Shown in pieces: positions 33,301 through 44,344 of a stretch of DNA of 64,000 nucleotides. Every line of letters begins with the position of its first letter. The stretch's first letter is position 1. Source of the DNA: Reticulitermes speratus (lineage: Eukaryota; Arthropoda; Insecta; Blattodea; Rhinotermitidae); NCBI GenBank assembly GCA_021186555.1, contig JAJKFL010000330.1, forward strand, positions 31,164,944 to 31,228,943, read 5' to 3'. The notes beneath the pieces are model-generated. The model was not told the DNA's origin, made no database searches, and saw only the letters and a list, made by a program, of their open reading frames with translations. The position numbers and the translations under genes are program-made.

Positions 33301-36300
33301 GCAACATTAAAAAAAAAACATATAAATTAATGCAACAGTCTTTTAAGCTATTAGCATTCCTACATGAGGAAGAACAGAGTACAGAATCATAACAAGGAAA
33401 AAAGAAGTGAAGTGCAATTCAGTAGAAGTAGAGAAGTGTATCTACTGAGTAATTTGTGAAATAACACACATAAAAATAAGATGATAAGACAGTCTATTTA
33501 AAGCAGTTATCATCAAATCACAAGATACTTTTAAAGAAACATATACGCAGCACACCATGCACTTAAACCACTTCTTGAAATAAAGAACCAAACTCAATTA
33601 TTCTACTTGCTCAAATATAATATACTACTTCCTTCTTCTCCAAATACTTCTAGATAAATTAACTCAACGAGCATTTCTTCAATTATCCTGGGTGTCCCAA
33701 AAAAGAATGGTGGGGTTTTGAGAACAAATATTTGGAAAATGATAAAGACATTCAAGAAATTAAAATCACAAAATTAAAGAGCAAGTCAAGTAGTTTCTAA
33801 CGTACCTTAGTAAGTATATACACATGCACCATTAGTGGCTCTGCATATATCCAATCAATATGCCACTTCTTACCATACACACTGAAACATACCTCCAGAT
33901 GCCCGCTCAGTGGCTTCTTGGATTCTTGCTCTCATGTTTCATGTTTTTTATCTTTTGTTTAATTATTGTATATTTTGTACTGTATTGGCTAATTATTGTT
34001 TGTCATGTGTGTTGGTGTCTTTTGTCTGTTTGTGCTTTTGTAGTGTGAGTCTGTATTGTTGACATGTTTCATATTCTGCCGTATTAACGGGCTTTGGATC
34101 TGTGAAACGTATAGGCATGTATGTATGTATGTAAATGGGCAAGGTTTCGAATTTTTACCATGTAAACTTAATTCTTTACAAAGCCCCCAAAAAATCAAGA
34201 GATGTCAAACTGGGGCAGCTAGGTGGCCATTAAGTTGAACATTTCCTGCCAATCAATCTTGCAGGAAATGTTACACTGAACAAATATACAGAACTAAACT
34301 TGGAGGTGTGTAACCTCTGGCGGCCTTCTTTGAAACTGTTTGAGTAAGATAATCTAAAGGTACAACAATTAATGTGATGCCATTTGCATATTTAAAGATA
34401 CAGCCTCCCCAAACACCACCCCCCCCCCCCAATCCATTTTTGGGCATAGTGTATATGAGATCTGAGTTTCATCTTATGGTCTCTTACAACATTATACCAT
34501 GTAGCCTGCACGTGATTACCAATGATTTGGGGGGACATGCTTATAGTCTTATAATTCAGAAGACCAACACCATTAACATTCACTTCTGTTGGAAATTCAG
34601 TAGAAGTTACACTCCCGCATAAGAAGCAAAGTTTTTATGAAATATCTGGAGTAAAAAGTATGTACTATAAGATCAACTAAACAGCATACTAAAAGCAACA
34701 CAATCTACACTAACATGCTTAAAAGTCATATGCATACAGAATATTGTTACAAGAAATGTGCTCAAAAACTCTGCTTCTAAGAAGTGGAAATTCGTGTAAC
34801 AGGCACCAATACTGCTATTTTCTTACTAAACAAATTTATATTCTTCATCAATTCCAAGTAAATTCAAAGCACTCTCATGTTATATACGAAAAATCAGCTG
34901 TTCAAGGATTATTCAGTAATAATGACGAACACAATAAAAATACTCATGTTATATCACAAATCCTATTAGAAATATGTAGAAATATTAAAAGGATTCCTTA
35001 AAACTTTGATACCAAACCCCATGTATGCATGTAACCTCATATGTCCTGATTCAAAGACTGACTATACGGCTGATGGATATTAAAAAGATTGATACATTTG
35101 TGGCTTAGATACGATTTACCTAACAACGTGTAACATCCCAGAAGACATGAATCTCATACGAGTGTACAAACAAGGGAAGCGAGAAGGTTTTTCATACAAC
35201 TTGATTTTTTGTTCACCGTGTATTTTGTTAATATATAAATGGAATGTATACCGACAAATGCACTAATTAAGTTATATTTACACTTTACAACAGCCCTACG
35301 TATGTTTTGGTCACAAATTGACCATCATCAGGGGCTCAGTATGCACGTAAGTGAAGTGAAGTGCACTTACGTGCATACTGAGCCCCTGATGATGGTCAAT
35401 TTGTGACCAAAACATACGTAGGGCTGTTGTAAAGTGTAAATATAACTTAATTAGTGCATTTGTCGGTATACATTCCATTTATATGTGTTATACAAATACA
35501 ACAGATAAGTGACATTGTTAAAACCTAACGAAACTTCACTAATGTTTACTCCATTAACCTGCCCAAACATTTTGAATTTCAACTAAAAGTCATTAGTTTC
35601 TTCAGTGCCTTTAACACGGTCAGTTATATGTCCCTACATTTGACTGATAACACATCACACCTCAGAGATTACAGGCAAGGAATTTCATGGGATGTATTAA
35701 AGCAACTGTCTCATTAGTTTGAAATGTTACAGATTAAGTCCTCAAACCAGAAGTACACTACATCACCTGCTTTACATGATCACCCTTCAATGGGTTAGTC
35801 ATTGGACAGGCACAGTTTTTGTTGCTTTATAACCTCCAAATTGTTAACTAAAAGAGTTGGATCAAAACTGGTGGCAAACAGAGTGAAATGGCTCGAGACT
35901 GTTTCCCGTTCAGGCTAATCCAACACTGATAAATCTAGCAATAGGAAATTTTACCTGAAGCAAAGGGGCTCAAGACTGTTTGAGTTTTGGGTTTTTCCCA
36001 AATGTGTTAAACCTAACAATATATAATTTCTTGGACATCAAACACCAACCACTAACTGAAAGCAAGTCTATATAATTTCTCTCCTTCAACCACCATGACA
36101 TGGCAGGATACAAATACCTTTTCTATTACAGTCATCTGTAAGATTCGTACAAATTATTTTTTAATGCCTTCTGTTCTCGAAGAGGTTTCAGTCATGGTGT
36201 GTATCACATTTGTTACTATCTTCTTCAATAGAATGCTTATGCCTTAGAGCATATTTAATATTTAAACACAAGTTTATAGAAGCTCCTAAATATTTGAACT

Positions 36301-36811
36301 CAGCAAGTCTGTTGTAAAAGTAGAGCATTGAAAGAAGTAGGGCTGTGCCATATTTATAATTTCGGTAACTCAACTTTACGCAAATTATAATTTCACTGAC
36401 TATTTAAAAACAGAGACTCTAAAATACTTCAGCATATATCTGAAGTTAAAGTTATATTTCATTAAGCAAAATATAACATTCATTGCAGTGACCCTCTTAA
36501 CAACCGGTCTTGAAAGGAAGAGGATTTGCTTATACAACGGTAGTGTACAAATTTCCAGTACAGCCTGTTTTGCCATATGAAGTGAGAGTTACATATTTAC
36601 ATCTTATCCCCTCTGCAGACCCCTCCCTACAGTTAACTCACAGACTCTTAAGGCACAACTTGCAGTAATGTTTTATTGAACTGTAACGTTTTGAGTTTGA
36701 ATAACTGCAAACAAGAAATAAGCTTAGACTCCAAAGAACTGTATCACATCAGTGTAAAACTGAATTACAAAAACAATAAGTTTCCTAGCAGTACTGACAA
36801 AAAAAAACTAA

Positions 36812-36847
<36 letters not shown>

Positions 36848-37348
36848 AATGGGAAAAGAATTTTATGTTCTGCTGAGCAGAATCTACATTGTTTATACCA
36901 TTACTTTACATAAACAGATTCTGTAAAATATTTAAAATATTCAGTACAATAATTTTTCCATTAAACTTAAAATAGGAAGACAGATCCCTTAGCCTTGGTA
37001 GACCAAAAGAGGTCCACAGGCCACATTTTGAGAACCACTGCCCTAAGTGCAGCCCAGCAAACTTGACTCACCATGTGTGGTTAAAGTCACATAACCACAT
37101 TTTTTTAAGGAGAAGCAGTAGAGGACAACCAAAGCCAACTTCTTTTACAGGACACAGCATTGGTGCACCCAAGGGGAGGGTGAGGGGCTGCCGGGCTTCA
37201 GCCCTCCCCCCCAAAGCGAAATTTAAAAACACAATTTAGTAGACAGGATATCAGTGGTTTTATGTAATTTACACTTCAGCCAAAATCAGCCACTGAAATT
37301 GGCTGATAACTAGTACACTGGAATATTGAAAAATATAAAAATTTATGA

Positions 37349-37390
<42 letters not shown>

Positions 37391-40300
37391 CTTTTTTCTT
37401 TTTCAGTTGGTTTTAATTTTCCCTGTAACCGAATTAGATGTTGGCTCAGAGATTTTGACATGATTTTTATAACATAATTTTTAAAATCAAACATAAATTT
37501 ATATATAGCCTCAGGGTCAGCCCTCCTCCACAAATTAAAATTCTGGACGTGCCCAACCCCCTTTCTCTTCCTCCCCCTCATACAGGCAACCCATGGCACA
37601 AGTATTTGGCACCTGTTTTTGATTTGTCTTTAACTAAACATGTTTAGAATAAATACAGAATTACAATTACAATGACAAGTCAGTAAAAAAATATTAACTG
37701 ATGGATTGTTCAGTTAATTAAATGGAAGCAATTAAAACATATTAACTGATTAACTGTTCAATTCACTATGTGGCACAACCCTTAATACAGCTACACAAAG
37801 ATCATCAAATTAATATCACAACCTGACAGCAGGACCTACAACACGGAATAGCTGTAGCAACGCTGCTTGGTATGGAGGTAGCAGTTGAAAGAATAAGAAA
37901 GTTGCTTCTGGGCCAGCAAATGGCGGTATTCAGGGATGTGACAGGGTGTGGTGGCAGAGCTGGACAGAATCTGGACCCACGTACCTTCCATAACTTCTAT
38001 GTAGCTGGGAGGTGGTGAAGCTGACTTGTTGCCAACTCCATTTGCTACAGGGGCAAGTTTTGTACCATCAACGTCATTGCCCGAATCATTCTGAAGTGGT
38101 GTAATACTTGCATCATGCAGAGGTGCCTCCACTAAACACATCGACGGGCTTCTTTTACATGTATCATCTTCTGGTACACAACGTACCAGGAACAAAATCA
38201 GAGCTCCTACAATAGGTGGAATTCCCGCCAGTAGAAACGGAAGTGTGTATGATTTTGTATGGTCGTATATTAATCCTGAAATTATTAATATTTAGATTAG
38301 TGCCTTCAGTCATGAAGGTGCCTGTAACAGACACATGCCTTCAATAAATATTGTAAAACAGACATATTTAATTATACTGATTACTCTTAAAATAGTTTCT
38401 TCCTTTCCCAGAAAAGCAATACTGGCTAATTCCTGTAAAATGCCACTGTTGGCAAAATCATGGATGACAAATGAAAACATTATGGGAAATTCTGAGTCAG
38501 AAAAACCACAACCATTGTCAAAGCATGTACTGGCTATTCCTCCACCAATGAAGAATAATATATATTATATGTTATTAACATTAGACATAACATATGAGTA
38601 TAAAAATGTCACAAACAGGCACACCAAATAATTATCCAAAAGCTATAAAATTGGTTTCAGATGAAAATAGTGGTGGTAGTGAAGATGGTAGTACAGCTGG
38701 TGGTGGTGGTGCCAATTGTGGCAGCAGTGGTTAGCAGTAGTGATGGCAGTTGCAGTGGCAGTGGCAGCAGCAGCATCAGTATAGTAGTAGTAGTAGTATG
38801 GGCAATCGCATTTAACAATGAGCCAAAGAACACTGCTTTTTCTTTGACATGAACAAGTTTTAGTGACCAAAGTTTCAATGACCTTTTCCCCCAAGACTTA
38901 CAGTAATGTTTTCTCGGGCATTTTAGTTATAAATAAATTAATTCTTAAAGAAAAAAAAATTCACTCCATTCTACATTGCTTTGCTCTATGTTGCAGTTTT
39001 CAGGAATGTAACCCTGTTAAATGAAGACTTGCTCTAGTTTATAAGGAGCTGTAATACGAAGTGTGTCATTTAATGAGACCGTTAATTACTGACATTATAT
39101 TGCATCACTGACAGATGAATGGATAATTGAATGAATGAATGAATATGGAGTGCTGGTGAAATGACACTGACAAGGATGAAGCAAAGTACTTGGAGAAAAA
39201 ACTGTTCCAGTGCCAATTTACCCACCACAATCTGCAAATAAACTCACACCATAATTTTGTCCAATTAAGTTGACAGTACAGTTAGATTACTCCTGCACAC
39301 AGGGCATTATTAACCTGCATTTTCAGAGTGAAAATTTTTCTGATGACATGCTTCAAACTGTGATTCATGCTTGAGAGGTATAGTGGCTACTGTGACTTGC
39401 CTACCTGCTATTGGTGGTCCAACTGTCAGAGGCACTGAGCACAGCCCAAGAAGGAAACCAATTGCTTGTGTTGCCCCTTTCTGACCACAAATTTCAAATG
39501 CTATTGGGCCAAGCAGGCTAATAAAACAGCCATCAAACAACCCCATAAATAATGATATTATAATTAGCACTTCAAAACTATTTGTTACAGTCAACAACAT
39601 CGTTAACACTCCAATTGAGATGAACGAGATCTGAAACAGAAATACATTCAGCAATTGAAATTAGGGAAATTACTTCCTTTCAACCTACACTCCTTGAACA
39701 TATATACCATGTTCAAAAGAACGTACAACATAAAAGGTAAAGTTTTCGCTGTTCACGCTATGCAGGCATAAAGGAGGAGCAGAAGTATAGCCCCACTCAG
39801 TCTTAACCTTGGCATTAGATGGGGGAGTGTGGCCAACTTCATGCCCTGGCCACTTTACCCCCCAGGAAAGAACCATGGTACCCACTGAATATAATGCTGG
39901 GTGGACCCCAGAGCAGCAGCAAACTGAAAATGAGGCTCAGAATACCTGTCTCCTGGGATGTGATGTCACGTATTGTTTTAAATAAGGACCATCACCCCAG
40001 AGGAACCAATCTTCTACCTTGAAGATGGAGGCAGGAGGTTCCTCTTAACATCAGTACAGATCTCCAAGACTACACACTTCAATATGCCAGAGGGCAATGA
40101 TCTTTATAATCACTACCTAAGGAACTACAAATCTGTGACAGAAATGAGTCCACTTGGTGTTGGGCCTGAACAGGTTAATGGTAGGGTATGACTTCACATG
40201 GAGTATGAATTTTGGGGGGCACCATATGCAAACTTTTACCTCTGTTAGAAGTAGAAAAACAAAGTGCATACAGAAAAATCTCAACTGAATCTGCATAACA

Positions 40301-43224
40301 CCTATGGCAATACACATGCAGTGCCTTGTAGCTATTCACCAATCAAACTGGAGTTTGCTGCTTTCTGTGGCATAAAGTCCCACATTTTTGCCCACCATAC
40401 TCATGAAGACTGTGATCATGTAAAAATATCCCTAATAATTGGAGGAATACTGGCCTATGTTTCAAGGTTCACAGCTTACAAACACTGTTATGATTTATAA
40501 ATACACATTACAAGGTGGCACCTTGAGATTTCTGGATGGTTTTGTGAGAACATTTCATATGCAAAAGGTAGAATGCAAGACAATTTCCTTGTCAACATGA
40601 CAAACAACAGTTGTCAGAGAAAATAAGGACAGTGTATTGCAGTACTGGGAATAAACTCCCTGTACTATCAAGGTATTACAGACTGGATAGCAAAGTCAGT
40701 ATACTGACAAGTTGGAAGTAACCAATTGTTTTGAAATGCCAGTGCCTATCTACAGGACTACGTGTAAATAGTGTCACTATCCAAAACACAATACTCATAA
40801 CACTTACTGCTGTAAGAACCTCATTCTATTTCGACTGTAGTACACGCGGCACGCGTTACTGTTTGTTTAAGCTATTATAATGACTTTGAAAGATCCGAAG
40901 ATGAACATACAAGGTACTGCTGGCAAGAGCAAACACGTAACTTTGTAAGAATTCCACAGAAACTTGAAATAATCAGATCACCATATGTACCGTCTGATAA
41001 TCGGAATATCCGACAATCTGGAAACTCTGCAGTCCCATGGGCGCTGGATTAACAGAATTCTACTGTATTTACGATTTCATTCTCATGCCATTTCCGAATT
41101 TCTTAGAACTTACCTGTTGCAGTAATATCCTGTTCACTTTATGAATGTCTGCTATTCTTCCAAAACATAACCTTCCCAAGCCAGATGTAATTCCTAGACA
41201 CATCACAAGAACCTTTCCATCCGCATCCTTGAAGTTAACTTCAACCAGCTTCAACTGTTCACAATACACAACACTGAACAATTAGTACTTCCTGATCTTG
41301 ATTGATTTTAAAAGTTATATATACAGTATATAGAATATGCCTTATTATAAAGTTACTGACATAGGCATAAGTTGGGAGGGGGGAGGGGGGGGGGGCCAAA
41401 TGGTCATCCAACATGTTTTCTACTTTTTTTTTTCCTACTGAGTTCCTAATATCCATGGTGGATTTTGACCTCCCCTCCCACCCCCACCAGTGTTATTAGC
41501 CAAGTTAAACCTATGGTGACTGACATAGTTCCATCATAATGCAAAGGTTTCCTAATCCATTCGTTACAATTCAATATTAAAAGAATGTCAATTGTACGCA
41601 AGAGCTGCATGTATATTATTAATATTTCACATTATGCAGGGGTGCACAAATCCCAGATGGCTAAATTTTGTACAAGCCCCTAACATTTGTCAGTCCTCGG
41701 TGTGGAACTTACTTCTTGTCGTCCTGTTGGTGTATATAATTTTGAGGTGACTCCTAGATTTTGGGCACATTTGTGCAATCCTCATGTAATGGTTGCTGGA
41801 GCCTATATCCAGCTTCAAATTCACAAAATCTGTAAAGAATGTCCAGGTGGATCCAAGTTGTACTTCGATGACCTACATTACAGTACGATTTGTTTGGTAA
41901 TACTAACTAGAAGAAACCTCAGTAGGCATAGTCAATGTCCTGAATGAATGACACCATTTGGTGTGGTAGACAGGTATCAACATTCTGGAGGAACATGCTA
42001 TCTGCATCTTCGGAGAATTTTCACGGAACCTTCAGGCAAACTACTCTACTGCCAGATACAAGCAGCAGGTTCCTCCAAAATACTGGTACCCATCTACCAA
42101 ACTGCAAGGTATCACATCCCAGGAGGTAACAACAGTCTCTGTATTTACAATTGTGAAACCTCAACTCTCATATAAAATATTGTAGTTAAGGTATCAACTG
42201 GATTGGATAATGCAAAGTAAAAACTTACCATATGTACATATGGTACAAAATACCCAAAGAGAGCTGAGGGCACTGCAAGTGCCCAGATCACATATTTCTT
42301 CTTCTTCCATATATCTGTATTGATGGCACTTTTTACTTGTCTCCACAAACTGCGCTTATAAAACCGAGGCGACTGATCTGATGATATAACACTGGATCCT
42401 GGCAACGGTTTGAACAACAGGGCACAGGACATGATAACAGCCGTTAGTGCCGACATGCATATCATGGTGGCCTCCAGTTTGACTGTTTTGAGCAGGAAAT
42501 CCAGGGCATACGGCATGGCAATCGTGAAAACGGAACTTCCGGCTGTCACAAAGCCATTCACCACACCCAAATATTTTTTGAAGTAGTGACCCAGGATCAC
42601 AAGCGATGGTGTGTAAGCCAATGAAGCACCAACACCAAACAGGATCCCATATGTCAAGTACAGAAACTCCACCTGTCAAAAAAGAATAAAAAAAGTTACA
42701 TAAAATAAGACTTTCACATAAGAAATCTGCTTTTCAATTGCATGAATTTCCATTCCCAGAACATTTGTTCAAACTGGGATAGGAGATAATCATGTTTATA
42801 GGGGTGTGAATAAAGAGAAAACAGTTTTATTTGGATCATCTAACTGCAACATTCTCAGGCATTATGCCCTGTAGTTTGGTACATAGATACCAATGTCTTG
42901 GAGCAACTTGCTATGACGCCTTTGCAGGACTAAATATACTGTCACTTAGAAGCACATATCATGGACTCCCAAGTGGCTACCACAAGGCCCTAATAATCAG
43001 AATCATCACACTTTATTTAGCAAGCACAACACACAAAAGGTTGCATGTAAGGACCCCACCCTTATTAATTCATTCTACTGAGAACTGGTTTAAAATTTAT
43101 GGTGTTTCTTCCAGAAATACCAGTTGTAATATGACGAAAATATACAAAAACAGCTATGATTTTCACCTATATTCAGGTAACTCAGTACATAACCAACAGC
43201 TAGGTGCTGCGTGCATGCGTATAC

Positions 43225-43267
<43 letters not shown>

Positions 43268-43972
43268 TAAAGGCCTAAGATTTTAAATTCTCTCCTTAGT
43301 CTGTCCAAATGCAGCAACTCATTCTACAAGTTAGTGATGGCAGTGATTACTGAAACAATGATTTAGTCAGTACTGCAGCTTCAACTTTACATAATAAAAC
43401 ATTTCATCTTGGCAACAGCAGTCCTGATTCTATTCAGCTCTGTTTTCAGAACGTTTCAAGTTCATGACAGACATACTGACTGAAAATGTGATTTCATATT
43501 AACCCTCGTGCGCTGTAATGTGGATCAGTGAAAGTTTTATCTGTAGAAATCAAAGCAAGAAATGGGAAATTTCAACAGACTTTATAGGAGTGTATTCTGA
43601 AAAAACAAATAAGGATGCAATAAGCCATTAAAGATATAATCAACTGAAATATTATCCATTCAAAAACGTGATCTGATGATCATATGATTGGAACACCTCT
43701 CATTCACCTCTTTCCTGATCCAGCACAATACAAACAGTAAACTTTTGAACAATGGAATTAAAAAAATAACTACTCATTTATTTCAAAACGTGTGCAATAC
43801 ACAGCTCTTATCTTTATACCTACTGAATTGGCAAAGGATGACAGAAGCATGCCTCCTGAAGCCACTGCACCGCCCACAAATGTCGTCCATCTGATTCCAA
43901 TTTTGTCTGTGATAATTCCAGCAACAGGAGAGAACAAAAATGTCGATCCTATTGCAAGGGAACCAACAAGTG
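27231..43972 (-). CDS. SLC16-type monocarboxylate transporter gene (5'-incomplete, multi-exon)
   Basis: Encodes a proton-linked carrier of the major facilitator superfamily, normally moving monocarboxylates such as lactate or pyruvate across the plasma membrane. Exons on the minus strand, 5' to 3': 43824-43972, 42229-42672, 41114-41254, 39405-39630, then 37985-38275 joined to 27231-27376, or instead 37836-38275 with read-through to a stop. All junctions keep the frame and have GT-AG ends. The spliced protein covers TM2 to TM12 plus an acidic C-terminal tail. [17 protein letters not shown] fits the family's TM5 signature (YFxK..A.G.A.AG). The TM1 exon, with its DGGWGW-type signature, is not found and should lie upstream of 43973. 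Substrate cannot be told from sequence. Introns carry SINE, MITE and LINE pieces but the coding exons are clean. Confidence 0.9.
27520..27720 (-). repeat. dispersed repeat W, diverged copy
   Basis: Contains CTTCTGGGATGTGACACCGT and GACAATTCAGAAGATCATAA. Similar ordered blocks (CTGGGATGTGATG..., then a second block ending near a CTTCA-rich stretch) are found near 30475, 39950, 41940, 42840 and 59600. Old dispersed repeat; orientation and family are uncertain. Confidence 0.4.
27898..28335 (-). pseudogene. decayed LINE 3' end
   Basis: The minus-strand frame gives [17 protein letters not shown], matching [17 protein letters not shown] of the better copy at 47931-48285; further 5' (28100-28330) the block order follows the copy at 62393-62990. 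Many stops and frameshifts. It is followed directly by a unit of the satellite-parent element. Confidence 0.75.
28335..28535 (+). repeat. single-copy relative of the 114-bp satellite element
   Basis: Has the left segment (CACCAACAGTTTTAACATTC, CTACATTCTGCCCACACTG) followed by one diverged satellite-like unit with ATCTCAGAACAAACAGCGAC and GTGTTTACTGCGCAGTACGA. Not amplified here. Confidence 0.85.
28536..29528. other. gene-free stretch (within the putative long intron)
   Basis: AT-rich, with no recognised element or conserved frame. Confidence 0.3.
29529..29703. mobile_element. pogo-like MITE, CAGTAGAAC ends
   Basis: A 175-bp element flanked by TA at 29527-29528 and 29704-29705. Left end CAGTAGAACTCAGATAAGAA, right complement CAGTAGAACCCTGTTAAGAA, 17 of 20 alike. 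Several AAGAAGT/TTAAGGAGT blocks inside. No coding region. Confidence 0.85.
29706..30449. other. gene-free stretch
   Basis: Unassigned; nothing with convincing coding character or element ends. Confidence 0.3.
30450..30690 (+). repeat. dispersed repeat W, diverged copy
   Basis: Shows GAAGTCTTCTGGGATGCAAC and GTTCCTGGTGTTTCAAAGGA, in the same order as the copies near 27520 and 39950. Old and diverged. Confidence 0.4.
30691..31960. other. gene-free stretch (within the putative long intron)
   Basis: No supported gene or element. Confidence 0.3.
31975..32257 (+). repeat. tRNA-derived SINE, family B, with target-site duplication
   Basis: Starts GCGTAGTTGGTACAGCGACT (A-box-like), has an altered B box (GGGATTGACTCC), the family body (AGACCAGCCCTGGGG, AATGGGTACCAGG, CATCTAGTGCCGAGGTTAAA) and a TTTACCTTT tail. 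A 14-bp direct repeat with one difference flanks it: ACTGTTGAGTTTCA at 31961-31974 and ACTGTTGAATTTCA at 32258-32271. Confidence 0.88.
32272..35232. other. gene-free stretch (within the putative long intron)
   Basis: About 3 kb of AT-rich DNA. Small features only: a (TA)n at 32655-32670, an (ATGT)n run at 34115-34132 that may end a LINE 3' UTR fragment, a C10 tract near 34420, and a GGTGTCCCAAAAAAG word near 33688 like one transposon end without a visible partner. Confidence 0.35.
35233..35484. repeat. perfect 252-bp palindrome with hammerhead-like motif in each arm
   Basis: Left arm 35233-35353 and right arm 35364-35484 are exact reverse complements over 121 bp, around a 10-bp centre (AAGTGAAGTG). 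Each arm contains CTGATGA, a 5-bp hairpin (GGTCA/TGACC) and AAAAC: plus 35386-35424, minus 35293-35331. No open frame of note. It lies in the putative long intron of the transporter gene. Perfect arms imply recent formation or ongoing gene conversion between arms. Confidence 0.95.
35382..35424 (+). ncRNA. hammerhead-ribozyme-like motif, locus 3
   Basis: Stem I AGCCC (35381-35385) pairs with GGGCT (35421-35425). CTGATGA at 35386-35392, T, stem II GGTCA (35394-35398) with TGACC (35404-35408), then AAAAC where GAAAC is expected; the G12 position is A, which should abolish or weaken cleavage. CATACG replaces the short stem III and TA (35419-35420) sits at the cleavage position. The mirror copy is on the minus strand of the left arm. 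Confidence 0.45.
35485..37835. other. gene-free stretch with G30 tract
   Basis: No gene is supported. A 30-base G homopolymer lies at 36816-36845. Near 36995-37045 the words TTTTGAGAACCACTG look like one hAT-type terminal repeat without a visible partner. A (TA)n tract is at 37357-37390. Near 37150-37215 a CTTCAGCCCTCCCCCCC segment is similar to other G/C tracts in the window. Confidence 0.4.
36816..36845 (+). repeat. G30 homopolymer
   Basis: Thirty consecutive G residues between ACACC and CCAATGG. Able in principle to form G-quadruplexes; length may also be an assembly estimate. Confidence 0.95.
37836..38275 (-). CDS. transporter exon: TM11-12 and C-terminal tail
   Basis: Begins after TTTCAG|GATTAATATACG and completes the glycine codon split by the previous intron. 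It reads [18 protein letters not shown], then [14 protein letters not shown] (TM12), then a polar tail with [11 protein letters not shown]. At 37981-37985 there is a good donor, GAAG|GTACGT, which would end the exon at 37985 in phase 1 and fit the acceptor at 27376. If not used, the frame continues 48 codons to TAG at 37836; that extension lacks family resemblance. Both ends are possible isoforms; the spliced form seems likelier. Confidence 0.85.
38660..38800 (+). repeat. GTG/CAG trinucleotide-rich tract in intron
   Basis: Interrupted GGT, GTA and GCA triplets (GCTGGTGGTGGTGGTGCC, GGCAGTGGCAGCAGCAGCAT). Open frames on both strands here are triplet by-products. Confidence 0.8.
39405..39630 (-). 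CDS. transporter exon: TM9-11
   Basis: Acceptor TTTCTGTTTCAG|ATCTCG, donor GCAG|GTAGGC. 75 codons plus one base. It reads [13 protein letters not shown], then [40 protein letters not shown] and [14 protein letters not shown]. The GPPIAG end before a membrane helix is a recognised feature near the C-terminal half of SLC16 carriers. Phase matches both neighbouring exons. Confidence 0.93.
39728..39925 (-). repeat. tRNA-derived SINE, family B, partial, in intron
   Basis: On the minus strand: a TGCTCTGGGGTCCACCC body, TGGGTACCATGGTTC, GGGGGGTAAAGTGGCCAGGG and the AAAACTTTACCTTT tail at 39730-39745. The tRNA head is lost or unrecognisable. Confidence 0.75.
39945..40100 (+). repeat. dispersed repeat W, diverged copy, in intron
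   Basis: CTCCTGGGATGTGATGTCAC, AGAGGAACCAATCTTCTACC and GAAGATGGAGGCAGGAGGTT follow the order seen in other copies of this repeat. Confidence 0.4.
41114..41254 (-). CDS. transporter exon: TM8 region
   Basis: Acceptor GTGAACAG|TTGAAG, donor CAACAG|GTAAGT; 47 codons, phase 0 at both ends. Reads [20 protein letters not shown], then [20 protein letters not shown] and NRILLQQ. The [16 protein letters not shown] stretch is the loop and helix typical of the C-terminal half of monocarboxylate transporters. Confidence 0.93.
41345..41500. repeat. G-rich/C-rich intronic tract
   Basis: GGGAGGGGGGAGGGGGGGGG followed about 80 bp later by CCTCCCCTCCCACCCCCACC. The two can pair. Similar G/C pairs occur at 180-205 and 59370-59415, suggesting one decayed repeat family. 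Confidence 0.45.
41935..42140 (+). repeat. dispersed repeat W, in intron
   Basis: Blocks GTATCAACATTCTGGAGGAA, CTATCTGCATCTTC, CTACTGCCAGATACAAGC and GGTATCACATCCCAGGAG are shared in order with the copy near 42834. Confidence 0.45.
42229..42672 (-). CDS. transporter exon: TM3-7
   Basis: Acceptor TTTTGACAG|GTGGAG, donor ATATG|GTAAGT; 148 codons, phase 0 at both ends. Contains [39 protein letters not shown] and [20 protein letters not shown], then a long cytosolic loop ([20 protein letters not shown]) and [37 protein letters not shown] is the best-conserved SLC16 signature in the gene. The loop between the two six-helix halves is about 60 residues. Confidence 0.95.
42834..42990 (+). repeat. 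dispersed repeat W, in intron
   Basis: Blocks TCTCAGGCATTATGCCCTGT, GTAGTTTGGTACATAGATAC and CAATGTCTTGGAGCAACTTG match the order in other copies. Confidence 0.45.
43228..43262. repeat. (AC)n microsatellite in intron
   Basis: A TA run passes into about 13 AC units. Confidence 0.95.
43824..43972 (-). CDS. transporter exon: TM2-3 (first exon found)
   Basis: Acceptor TTCTTTTCAG|CACTTG. Donor TCA|GTAGGT at 43823 keeps the frame into VEFLYLTYG; a competing GT four bases on (GTATAA) would break it. Reads [40 protein letters not shown] and MLLSSFANS. The first codon needs one base from an upstream exon, which must hold the start codon and TM1 and is not found in this window. Confidence 0.93.
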
Positions 43973-44344
43973 CTGAAAAGAAGAACAGTTATATTTAAAA
44001 AATATAATGTCATAGTGCACATATTACTGGAATTCATAGCTCATTAAGCCAAACATCTGACTAAAGCAAAATATAGTGTAAATACTAAAGAAAATTCCTT
44101 GCTATGCACTAAAACCTAAATGTTTGGATATTATAAATTAATCTAAAGTGTCCGCAGATGTATAAAATTAGACTAAACTGAAAGTCACAATATACTGAAT
44201 TAATTAAACATCTTCAATGTTTTCCACGTTCTGTGCAATATACTGATCATATAGAACTTAATCCAACAACTGCACAGTTAACCCATACGGTTTTAAAAAT
44301 CTGGGCAATGTTAGCAGTCTACAATAAAAGTTAAACAAGATAGG

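Noticed and set aside
38643-38894. Thr/Ala or Val-rich proteins on both strands
   Set aside because: By-products of an intronic trinucleotide repeat.
43820-43823. Alternative donor GTATAA for the TM2-3 exon
   Set aside because: Using it leaves one extra base and shifts the next exon out of the transporter frame; GTAGGT at 43823 preserves it.
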